In this document: in pieces, positions 32,149 to 42,500 of the stretch
Layout: each line of letters begins with the position of its first letter
How positions within the stretch are numbered: the first letter of the stretch is position 1
NCBI RefSeq assembly: GCF_000315625.1
Contig: NW_005434603.1
Location: 226,038 to 290,037 of the forward strand
Reading direction: 5' to 3'
DNA length: 64,000 nucleotides
DNA from: Guillardia theta CCMP2712
Lineage: Eukaryota > Cryptophyceae > Pyrenomonadales > Geminigeraceae
Translations under genes and position numbers: made by a program
Notes under the pieces: generated by a model
What the model saw: only the letters and a program-made list of their open reading frames with translations
What the model was told of the DNA's origin: nothing
Database searches by the model: none

Positions 32149-33480
32149 TGTATTGTAGTCACGTCGATATCTTGCTGTTCGAAGCAGCTCAAGGTTCGTT
32201 CAACAGCTTTAGCTCGAAGAATTCGATCAGAGTAGGAGAGCTGGCCAAGGAAAGGGAGGCGTGATGGAGACGCGTAACAGGCAAGACGTGAAGGTTAAGA
32301 GGAACAAGATCGGGGAAGCATAACAGTTGAGGAGTAGAAACTGCTGATGGTGGAGGGGAAGGAGGGAGGGTTGGGAGCGGGGAAAGTGCTCAGGATCCGT
32401 AAGAAGCGTGAGGCTTTAGCAGGGGGTGGGTGTTCCTCTGGATGGGGTAGGGGGATGAAACTAGCATCAAGTACCCACAGAACTGTTATAAAATGAAGGG
32501 GTGGTGTAGGACTTTGTTGGAATCAACGGGGTGCAGTATTTTATTGCTGAGTCTTGAGGAGGGGGTCATAGGCTTTCATGGGGACCAATAGGGGTAGGGT
32601 AGCAAGCGACAGGGGTGAGGGTGGTCATTTGTAAGAGGAGTGTGGTCAGACTGCGATGTGCGAACACCCAACATCACCCCACCCCCAAAATGACTCCTGA
32701 AAGTATAAGAAGTCGAGCATATTGGTAGGGTGGGGTACGGATTGAGGAGTAAGTGGGTCAAAGGGAGTACATGGGTGGGTGCGCTTGAAAATAGGGGGTG
32801 GGGTGGGGGGTGGGAGGTTCAACGGATGTGTTTTTGCTGTTTTCTTTCTTTTTTGCTGAAACGACGTAGAAAACTAGGTAGATTTGCGAAAAGATGTGAT
32901 TTCACGTCTAGATTGAAGTCGGAGCTCCCCTTGGAATAACTTCTCGCTCCTCTGGTACTGGGTAGAACAGGTTCTGGTACAAATTACACAGTACAAATAA
33001 TAATCACTGCTGGTCTCCAGGGGAGATTGTATTGATAAGTACATTTCTATTATTGGTTGTACATGTAGTATACCGTCTCTGTAGAGTAGTCGCTTCGAAT
33101 CGTACACCTCAAAATACTTTTAAACTCAAGATAAAACTTGATCTTCTTAAATGTTATCTTCTTAGTGATCTCAGAGGGGTTGACCTCCCCCTTCTCCCAT
33201 GTCCAAGTACCCCTACATCCCTCCGACCACCTACCCTGCTGTTCATCTCATGAATTGTACCCCCACCCATCTATCCAATTCCGAAATGGGTATACCACCC
33301 CTCATTTTGGAAGTGTTCTCATAACAACCCACCACCCCAGGGTACCCTAACGACTCCTCGAACATGGCCCCCCTATCTACTTCTACGGCCGCGAGGACAA
33401 CCCAGAAGACGTATCCTACGTTCCCGTCCCCGCAGGTACATGTGGGGACCCACCCCCTTGGAGCAGTGCCTGTCATGACC
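32149..33480. repeat. G-rich then C-rich degenerate repeat block
   Basis: 32340-32830 carries many GGGGTGGG/GGGTAGGG words on the + strand. 32870-33170 is AT-richer unique sequence. 33180-33470 carries many CCCCACCC/TACCCC words. The two arms are of opposite strand bias, so they could pair imperfectly. No gene is seen. Confidence 0.6.
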
Positions 33481-34400
33481 TAGAATATAATAATGATAGA
33501 CCTTTCAATCACTCATTGCAACATCCAACCAACAATGATGTGATATCACCATTTGGGCGGCATGGACGGACGCTGACAACATTACGTTCCTCACGACTTG
33601 CAATGCTACAGCCAGTTTGGGCTCTTACATGGTGATGTTCAACACACCACAATCACGAATTAATGCAAGGCTGTAATTGACATTGAGATGGCAAACCAGT
33701 GAGATGGGTGCGTAGAAACATTCAGAAGCTTTTCGACAATATCTTGCAATGATATACAGTGATCATGATGACAGCAGATCAAGCAGAAAGTTGTTTTCAT
33801 GACTCATATCAATTTACTCCATGTTTTTCCATACCTCGGTTGCTGCATGGAACACTGCTGGTTGAATCTCGGTTCCCAGGATCTATGTACGTTTGTGTTG
33901 AATTGAGGAAGAGCCGTTTCGCAAGCGGCTGCTATGGCGGATACCTTCAGCATCGACGAGGAACTGGCGAGCATCATGATCGACCGTCGGAGAGGAATTG
34001 TAAATATATCGATCGATCATCACTTTGTGATTCACTTTTCTAAATGAAAATCTGCCTTCTCATAGAATACTGACAGAGTAGAGTTGTACTTTCTCAGGCA
34101 AAGAACACTTGTGAATCATCCTACTTGTCTCACCACACACTGCAATGTAAACACAGCAATTCGTGTAACATGTATTGGTCATCCAGCGCATCAAGAACAG
34201 CCCGAAGCATGAAGCCTCACAGCTGGCTCATGTAGTCTAGAGCAGGGCACTTGTGCTGCAATCTTTCAACCCACAGGGTATTTAAAGAGGTGGAAGCAAA
34301 GCTCAATTGACGTACCATGATCATAATTTCGTTTCTTCTACTACTCTGAGATTGGCCTTTCCGACCGAGCGCAACCTCCAACTTCTTGAGGACCCAAAAA
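33481..34400. other. intergenic, no feature recognised
   Basis: The base composition is mixed, with short open frames only. I found no splice-consistent exon, tRNA-like cloverleaf or clear repeat. Confidence 0.5.
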
Positions 34401-34625
34401 AATAAACCATCACCAAATCTTTTTTAACCACCCCACCCTTGGCATCACCCAATCATTTTCAACCCCACCCTTTGCGAGCATAATTAAAACCTCGTACGTC
34501 TCCTTGCGGCAGATCGGACGTAGGGCTTGCCCGGGGGGGCGTCCGATCCGGCAATTAACGGCCCGGTTGAACAAGATGCGTTTCATGTACCGTACGGTAC
34601 TCGGAAGCGGCTTCTTAGCTTCTTC

Positions 34626-34652
34626 TCAGTGCTGACTTTCACAAAGTCAGCA
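34626..34652. repeat. perfect hairpin, 12-bp arms, 3-nt loop
   Basis: agtgctgacttt, loop cac, aaagtcagcact. The arms are perfect reverse complements. It sits inside the GC island. There is no adjacent gene end, so a terminator-like role is not indicated. Confidence 0.9.
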
Positions 34653-34821
34653 CTGCATGGGACCGTCGGACCAAGGATGTGTAACTTCAAGGCAGCCTCA
34701 GGCTCGCCGAGTGACCCGGTGGCCCACTGCGGCCCGGCCAGGCTGCGGCCCGCGGGGCCCGGGTCCGCCGCCAACTCACTGGCAGTGACTGTCACGGCCG
34801 CACACGCGGCACGCCGCAGGC

Positions 34822-34845
34822 GTACCTCACGGTACCGTGAGGTAC
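34822..34845. repeat. perfect 24-bp palindrome
   Basis: The half-site is gtacctcacggt and the full 24 bp equals its own reverse complement. A partial repeat of the half-site (ggtaccgtgg) follows at once. It could bind a dimeric factor or be an element end. Confidence 0.9.
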
Positions 34846-35110
34846 CGTGGTGACGACCGTACGGTGAGCCTCAGAGGGCCAACGTCCGGAGTCCGTGACG
34901 CCGGGTGCCCGGCCCCGGCCCGGCCCGGGTTCTTTCAAAGTAACGCCCTCCCGCCGGAGTTTGAGAGCCAACTTCAAACGGTCACAGAGTCACGCCGGTC
35001 GCGGCATCTCGGATGATCTGCTGTTGAGTGGCACCATCTGCCACCGCCGTACAGTTCGCCCGGCGCCCAACATTCAGGCATGGAGCGCCGGTGCCTCAAT
35101 GACTTTACCA

Positions 35111-35737
35111 GTTGCTCAAGCACATTTGTCGAGCTGCACTGCACTTTGTGCGACCCACTGGTCCGGTGGCCGGGAGGTACTGTTGAGCGGCTGATCCACA
35201 ATGGACGGTATCAATGGACGTTTACAACAAGGCACTGAGTGAAGCTCTGGGGTGTTGAACAGGAATGTGAGTAATGCGCATGCCTCATGGGTTCTGCATT
35301 CTTGTGACACTTCCCCTGTAGTGAACACCAATCTTCGTTCAGGGCATTTATCAGGAATCAATCATGCCTGACCAACTGGCTGACCGTCGCCACCGCGGAG
35401 TCAATCATTACACAGGACCGATCGACCTCAAAGGATGTTTCGCATGCGATAATGACCTGCGGATGGAATGAAAGCTGTCATGCAATACATCGAAGACATC
35501 AGTAGCAAAGGCTTATAAAAAATGATAGCCGTTTTGCCCTGCAAAGAGTCATGTCCTGTGTGCAATTGCCAAACTTTCGGGACGCAGCACCTTTTGCTCA
35601 TGACTGCATACAAAAAGATTGATTGACGGTATCATGGTGGTCAGAATGATCAACCATCCTTCGAGAAAATTCAACCAATGAGGGTCGTTGATCATGTACG
35701 TTGCGAGGGCATGTTGAAATGTTCTAATCATTACATT
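35111..35737. other. intergenic, no gene seen
   Basis: Several short minus-strand frames exist, such as one reading WLNFLEGWLIIL near 35640. None has a supporting exon partner. This may be the 3' flank of the small gene to the right. Confidence 0.45.
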
Positions 35738-36092
35738 TTACTTGCTTTTAGTCGATGTCTTGGAGTGAGCTCCATGCGATATCAGGCTCTTGAAAAAGTT
35801 CGGGGCGTCCGAAGGAAGATAAGTGTAGCCCTGCAAAAGAGCGAGAGGAGAGAATCAGTTACGATAGTAGGAAAAGAACATCAGGACAAACCTCGTTCTC
35901 CTTGAATCCTTCTGTGAGACTCTTGTAAAACTTAGGGTAGTGCAGCTTGAAAGTGGGCTCATACCCTTCAAACGGTCGAAACACGGGTTTTGGCTTTGGA
36001 GTTGTCTCTTCCACGTAGTCTTGAAGCTTTCCTATGGTGTCTTGCATGGTCGGCGACAGAAGTGCCACCATCAAACGTGTGTCGGCAAACAT
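35738..36092 (-). CDS. small hypothetical protein, two exons
   Basis: I do not recognise it. The ATG at 36092 opens MFADTRLMVALLSPTMQD and the exon runs to about 35893 (EGFKENE, donor GTTTGT). After an acceptor CTTTTGCAG at about 35832 the second exon reads GYTYLPSDAPNFFKS and ends TKSK with TAA at 35738, for about 97 residues. The middle is Pro/Lys-rich (TPKPKPVFRPFEGYEP) with aromatic residues (KLHYPKFYKSL). No signal peptide or membrane helix is visible. The in-phase two-exon structure supports a real gene. Confidence 0.5.
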
Positions 36093-36865
36093 TATCCCCC
36101 AATTCAGGTTATATCATAACCCTTTCAGATCTCTCTCACCTCCTTGCCTCCTCTTCACTAAGCTGTTCCTGTTCACTCAAGTGGATGGGAAAACAGATCG
36201 ATCAGGCCTTCTTCATCGCGCTGACCACCATCCCTCCACTGCCATTGCAGCTATTCCCGGCGGACCCACCCACCCTCTGTCTGTTCTACAAAATAGTGGA
36301 AATCTGGTGAAGACTCGGGGGTGGGGTAGGGGTCTGTACCGGGAACGGTTCGCCCGGCCCGGCTGGGCCGGGCCGCACCCCGGCGGTGAAAAAAAAGGTT
36401 TCAACGGCAGTCAATCAATGGAAGCGGCTGGCCTTGTGCGATGCTGTGGCGCGGCCAACTTGCAAGCATGGCGACGAGCATGCAGTGCTGCTCAGTCACG
36501 GCAGTAAGTCACAAGTCAACGCCGTGACGGCTGCCATACTGTAATAAAGTGGTACCGGGTCAGCCATGATCCATCGCCACTGTGATGATCGGATGACTGA
36601 CTCCGAAGCTCAGTGAGCCGATTCAAAAGCCATGATGCGGCTGTGCCTTCTAGGCTAGTTCGGATGATTTGCTAACTTAAAGTTCGCCGTGTCCACGGTC
36701 GCCAACTTGAAGTTGGACTTGAAGTTTCGGTTGTGCTGAGTTTACTGTGAGCCTTCAAGCATGTCATATAGAGACGACCACCTGTGCGAGTTTCGTGGAA
36801 GGTGCGTGAGAAACTTGGCTGCTCTCTCATGCGCGTTGTTTCGTGCGCTGACTTCATGAGTCAGA
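36093..36865. repeat. intergenic with short GC-rich island
   Basis: A GC island at about 36345-36395 (cgcccggcccggctgggccgggcc) is followed by CACGGC/GCCGTGAC words. A near-palindrome CCAACTTGAAGTTGG lies at 36702-36716. The stretch from 36093 should include the promoter of the small minus gene. Confidence 0.5.
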
Positions 36866-38240
36866 TTGATACTTTTGTCCGAACACCACAAGAACCACAA
36901 ACATCACCGAGCACATGCAGAGAGATCCGTCGAAGAGCACAAGGCGTCCAAGACCGTCACGAGCGAGTTCAAGGTGGATGCTGTCTCTCAGATGGATAGA
37001 CCGTATCTCCCTTACATCCCTCAAATGACGCCTTTCGTCCGATCGCCCAGCTGTGAGATCGGCAGCGCCTGGAGCAAATATCGAAACCTACTGCTCGATG
37101 TGGGGAGCGACCCCGAAGAAAGTCGACAGACGCAGAGGATGAACGTGCTGTTCAACAAGATCAACGATCCCTCCAAGGCAGGCATCACGCCAGCCTCCCT
37201 TGTCCAAGGATTGAACAGCCTCGGCCTTACACATGTCGACCTCACAGAGGCCGACAGTCTCCTTCGAGAGCTGCTGAAGTCGCCGGAAAGCAGATCCGTT
37301 TCAAGAGAGGCTTTCTACGACTTCATGTCAGGGCTCTTGTGCGGGGAAGAGCTACATTGGGATGCAATTCCGCACATTGAAGGTGAGGTCAAGTACTTAG
37401 ACTCTAATGGCCCGTCTCACATGAGAAAGGTGATGGCCTCAAAATCCTGCAAAGGAATATCTCTGCAAAGAAGGAAGCCGCTCGATTGATGCAGGAGAAT
37501 ATCAAGATCAAGATCAAGACAAACAAAGTGAGGGAAGCTGAAGGGATGGGGGGGGGGGCGAGAATGGAGGAGAATTAGGATGTGCAGGCGGCAGGAGGAG
37601 GGTCTAGATGTGCAGAGAGTGGATTGATCAAGTTTTCAGGAAGAGCTTTCAAGTCTCACCAAGGACATGAAATCCTTGCAGAAGAAGCATGGGGCTGCCA
37701 GCACGAGGGAGATGGAAAAGATCGAGAAAGTAAGTCTGGATTTCCCTTGCACGGTGATCTATCAAATAGAATTGATTGGTGATGAACAGAGGATCAAACG
37801 AAGGATGAAAGAGATGCAGATAAAAGAAAGTCAGCTGGTGATCTTGTTGGAGGAGGAAAAGACGGTTCAAGGCAGAAGCACGTCCCTGCTCCAAGAAGCC
37901 AACATTCTACAGAATCTGGTACCTGGTCATGGAATTGAATTGTTCCGTACTGTAACAAATCAACTTTCGCAGGCTGACAGAGTGATGCAGTACAAGAGTC
38001 TGGGAGCACACGTTGCAATGTAATCTGCCAACTTCAACACTGAAGACGGAGGCAGTTACACCTGGATCACTAACCTTCTGTTTTTTTGCTTCTAGGCTGA
38101 CTTCGATTGAATCTGTCCCCCTTGCACATGGCAAGCATTCATCGACTCAGGATGAAGAGGTCGTTGGATTCATCATAGAGAGCAAAGTTGTTCCGCTTTC
38201 CAGCGCACAAGCCAGAGGTCATGACGACGTCTTGAAATAG
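36866..38240 (+). CDS. coiled-coil protein with EF-hand-like helical region, unidentified
   Basis: Five exons are supported. The first, 36866 to about 37382, ends HIEG. The second starts after ACATGAGAAAG at about 37430 and reads DGLKILQRNISAKKEAARLM to about 37528. The third, about 37637-37730, reads EELSSLTKDMKSLQKKHG. The fourth, about 37791-37918, reads RIKRRMKEMQIKESQLVILL. The fifth, about 37976-38021, reads ADRVMQYKSLGAH and joins in phase at 38095 to a tail ending GHDDVLK at 38240. Residues about 85-160 (NVLFNKINDPSKAGITPASL and following) look like paired degenerate EF-hands without full calcium ligands. The rest is charged helix. The true start could be the internal MDRPYLPY. It is possibly cytoskeletal, but I do not recognise the family. 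Confidence 0.65.
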
Positions 38241-38355
38241 GTCGCGACGGGTTCATGGACGTATGTCTCCTTTGAAGTGGAGCCTGACTGGAGGTGCTTT
38301 GAGGTCTTTCTTCTTGTACAATCTCAGCCTGCTGGCTGATTGCTGCTGCAGGTGG

Positions 38356-38870
38356 TTATCACTGCGTTGCACGGGACCGCTTACCTCTCGTTTGCTAATC
38401 CTCCTCTCATCTATCGAGCGGCGTCGGGCAGCCTCTTCAAGTCACCGCATGTGCTCTACTCGCCACGTTTGACCCGCACACAGACATCGAGGTCTTGGCG
38501 AGGGAGCTGATGCTGGCGGTCGAAGTGGATGGCAACGAGGGCCCGGCTTCCTAGTGAAGAGAAGCCTCGCCAAGACCGGCTACTACGGCATGGAGCACAC
38601 AGTCAGGATACATCTCTCGCCTACAATCCTCCTCAGGTAACTGCCTCGTCCGAGAGATGTTGACCTCACCCTTGTCCAGCTGCTACCCGGGAGGCTTCGG
38701 GAGGGCCTGGCAAGGATCTTGGCATCTCGGGGTGAGGGAGAGAGTGCGACACTCGTGCTCGAGCAGCATGTCATTGAGCTGGAGCAGGTGCACGGGCCTA
38801 GCAGCTTCAAGATCTCGGTGATCTACTTCAAGAGTGGCAGCGAAGGGTCTTGATGCTGAAGAAACTATCC
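38356..38870 (+). pseudogene. decayed Rap-GAP-like domain fragment
   Basis: Family-like blocks occur in order but in different frames: VVITALHGTAYLSFANPPLI, then FDPHTDIEVLARELMLAVEV, then GFLVKRSLAKTGYYG, then DVDLTLVQLLPGRLREGL, then SSFKISVIYFKSG followed one base out of frame by LDAEETI. The last pair resembles the KxGxLYxxxGQxxEEEM block of Rap/Ran-GAP domains. At least three frame changes and one in-frame stop (TAA near 38640) interrupt it. The catalytic Asn helix and FLxLLG end are not seen. Alternatives are sequencing errors or unusual splicing. The Rap-GAP identity is tentative. Confidence 0.4.
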
Positions 38871-39517
38871 GATTCTTCCTGGTTGCTCCTTGCTGCACTC
38901 TTTTTGCATTTTCGATGCGAGTCCTGCCATGTCCACTAGCTGATGTTGCTACAGTCGTTCAGCTCCAAGAACGGAGCAGGGGCTCTGAGCTGAGCGCCTG
39001 AACGCCCTTGGCGGTTGAGAATCGCTGAGCCGCGCGCTTGAGTAGTGGGGGAGGGAGTTGAAGTAGCCCGAGGCGATAACCAGGACGCAAGAGGGGTGAA
39101 AGTCACCAGAGCAAGGGGGTTTGATTTAAGAAGGTGAGGGGGGTGGGTGGTTGTCAATACCGGTGGGTTGCTGTGGAGTTTGTGGAGTAATACAAGGTGG
39201 GTTGTCCATCAATAATGAATGGGGGTGGGATAGCATCGGAGACTAAGCAGGTAACCCCCTACCCCAACCGTTACTACCGTCATCAATGATCACCCCCCAA
39301 AGTGACTATTCTGACCCCACCCTTTCTATCCAATTTGTTGACCTTCACACCCAAGTACCCCAACTGTTCGATGACTATTTACCTCAACACCCCGACCCCC
39401 CTTACCTGTGTCCCCACCCCCTCCAATCCCTTTGCAAGCACCGGTGAGAAGAGGGAATGGAGCAGGTAAGACCGGTGCAGGGCTGGGGTAGGTTGTAACC
39501 TGGGGATGGGATAGGCC
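38871..39517. repeat. G-rich then C-rich degenerate repeat block
   Basis: 39040-39230 is rich in GGGGGAGG/GGGTGGG words and 39250-39425 in CCCCACCC/ACCCCAAC words. This repeats the arm order seen at 32.3-33.5 kb. It directly precedes the next gene's first exon, so it may overlap its promoter. Confidence 0.55.
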
Positions 39518-42500
39518 ATGGCAGCGGCTGGTCAAGGAGGCGGCAGCAGCGGCGGATCCACCAGGCAGATCGGAGGAGCAAGCATGTGGGGAAGAGACGA
39601 AACCTCAGGAAGATCAGACGCCAACGTCGCTGACATGCGATTCCCTTCCTCTGTGCGACATTCCGATTCCCAACCAACTCATACCTTAGAGACATACTAC
39701 CCGAAAATGTTGGAAAAGCTTGAAAATATGCAAGAAAAGCAGCGACAAAGTGATGAAATTCGAGAACAGGTAGTGTCAACAGGCGTATAGAGTCATCTCT
39801 CTGACGTTGGATGTTTGCAAGCTTGAAAGAGATAAGCGAGAACTGCAACGACAGTTGTCCAGCCAGACCAAGAAATTAGAACTTATGGAAACAGCGCTCG
39901 AAAACGAGAAAGAAAGCAGCAGAATACATGCAAACATTCTGAACGAACGAATTGATGCCTTGAAGGTGATTCCTCTCCAAAATTGCCTTGCATGACTGAT
40001 AGTCTCTGTAGGATCAAATCCGTGCGCACGAAGAGTTGAACGAGAGGTCGGCAAAAGGGAATCAAGAGCTCGAGGTTTGAAGAATGTGATCCATGTGTGT
40101 GATTGAGACATCTTTGTGTGCAGCATAAAGAAAAAGAGATACAACTCTTAAATGAAGCCATCGAGGAGCTGGAGAGAGAAAAAGATCACGCAGTCCTCGA
40201 AGAGAGGAAACGATGTGAAGCTGAAACTGAGAAGGTTCTCAATTTCTTGGCCAAAACGTTGGAAGAACTTGAGATGGCAAAGGAGAAGAACAAAGAAGTA
40301 TTCTCACTCAAGAAAGAAATTTTGGAACTCCAGACACAACTTGAAGAACTTCCGTATGCTCAGAAGATCTGCGATATCTATGCTGAATTCTTCAACTTTG
40401 TGGACAATTGCGCGTGTTTGAATGAGGCTGGTTCGCACAAGTGGAAAGAAACAGATCGAAACATTCGGATCCATCGCAGGACAAGAGTGGAACGGGGCGA
40501 CCGATCTGCCAGCCCTTTTTCAAAAGCGACAGCAAGCCCACGCCTGTCAGAAAATGATCCCATTCTTGCATCGACCAAGGACAAATCTATGAGCATTGAA
40601 TCAAAGGATTCTTCTTCAAAGGAGATGACGGATACGTCAAAAAAGCATTCTGATAATGTATCACGTGGTAGAAATCCTTGTGAGGATACATCGTGCTTGA
40701 CATGTTCGTTGTTAGGACTTCCACCGAAATTTCCAAATGTTGCAAAAGCAAAACATGAAGGAAACAAAATCCAGAAAGGTGGTGCTGATTCAGTTGAAAA
40801 TACTCCTTCAAGTTCACACAGCTTCAGCCTGGGAACGCTGGTAAATCTTTTTCACTTGCGATGAGACGTGTAATTCCCAATCATCAAGATCAAACGACTC
40901 GAAGAAGCACAGAACAGGCAAGAAAAGGTTGAAGAAGACTTGAACAGAGAAACAACGAAATGTAGAGATCTCGAAATACAGTACAAGGAACTCATCTTTA
41001 ATTTCCATACGAATCATCTTTAATTTGGGATTGTACAGGCGCTGCTCCTTGGAAAAGAAAGGGAGATTGCTAATCTGCGGAAACGGATGGCTTCATTCGA
41101 AGTAAGATCTGTTTGATCCTTTCAAATTTCACGAGCTGTATCGTATCAGGTTAGATCGGATGCACCTCAGACAGTCTCTTCGAAACAGAGTGTAGACCCT
41201 GCAGATATTCAGCAAGACTCAGCAGCACCGCATCACTTGACGGAATCAGGAGACAACCAGTCGTACAAGATGGATTCGAATGATTTTCTGCAAGTGGTAT
41301 CTTAGCTTCGTACGGATTTTTCTGCCTCTGACACATATTCGCTACGTGTTTTCAGGCAGCGGAGTTGAAACATTGTCAAGAAAAACTTGTATATTGGCAA
41401 AATGAATCAAAATATCTTGCTGAGCAGGTGTTGATTAAAGAAAATAGTGCCTGAATACTGTAACACCAATATTGACATTAATTTTCAAGGTGCGATTGCT
41501 TCAGAAGCAGTGTCAGGAAAGTTCATTACGAAGGAACGAGGCATTGAAACAAGTGCAAGATCTGCAAATTCGTCTGAAAGAGCAGGTGATCCAATCAGTG
41601 GCTGTTCTGACCTTGTGAGTGAAATTTTGTGCAATTGAAGGAGATAATGCATACATCGAAAGAAAGCGCTTATACTGAAGCTAGCCAGAAGAATCTTGAC
41701 TCGTTGGAATCTCAACTGGAGACTGCAAAGTCTCAATGCAGAATTTTTTCAGACGAACTGCTGGATAAAACTTCAGAAATATCAAATCTAAAATCTCTGA
41801 TACAGAAGTATGAGACAGATAAGTTTACAATTCAAAGGAGTTTCGATCAAAAACTAAGCAAGAGCAACTTACAACTCTCTGTGTGTAGAGATTATACAAA
41901 AGAGTTGCAAGATCAGATACAGAAGTTTTCAAACGAAATGAGGTAAGGACCGCTTGCGGTTGTTCCGATGCTGATTTATGCCTGCAGGAATGTTACGATT
42001 CAAATATCTGAGACTTTTCGAGGAACTTCTCAAAAATCATCTAACCCCTACATGCATGAATCACAAGATATGCTCAACACTACTTCTGCCATTTCAAATA
42101 TCATGAACGACATGAATTACATACAGCGCAATTTTGACCGTCTAGCTACAGACATTCAACCGTTTCTGAACAGCCATGCAACAAATCAAAACGATCTGGA
42201 ATTGCACGATCCAACCTTCAAACAATCAGATAAAAGGAATACAACCTCTCAATGCCAATATCAAGCACAAATGGAAATCTGGAAGAGGGCATTCAATGAA
42301 AATGCCAATAAGCTTGACTTCCTCTTAAGAATGATGTTATCCCAAAAGCTCACAGGAATTCAATGTCAAGTTTGTACAGAGATATCAGATTGCTGGAACG
42401 CCCTCACAGAATTGATGGATCTGCCACTCAGATTCGCTTGTCCTGGTGGTCATGACGTCAAGCTTTCTTCCGAGGTGCACGGTACGATCAATCACATTGG

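Larger units (their letters stand above)
34401..35110. repeat. C-rich repeat and GC-rich palindromic island
   Basis: 34401-34490 has two degenerate copies of a CCACCCCACCCTTTG-type unit. 34500-35110 is a GC-rich island with a perfect 27-nt hairpin (34626-34652), a perfect 24-bp palindrome (34822-34845) and many GGCCCGG words. No coding sequence is supported. Confidence 0.65.

Noticed and set aside
33481-34400. Search for tRNA or small RNA genes in the long gene-free stretch
   Set aside because: No A/B box pair with a foldable cloverleaf could be seen by eye; a tRNAscan-SE run would be decisive.
34626-34652. Hairpin considered as a transcription terminator
   Set aside because: No T-run, no nearby gene end, and intrinsic terminators are not expected in nuclear DNA.
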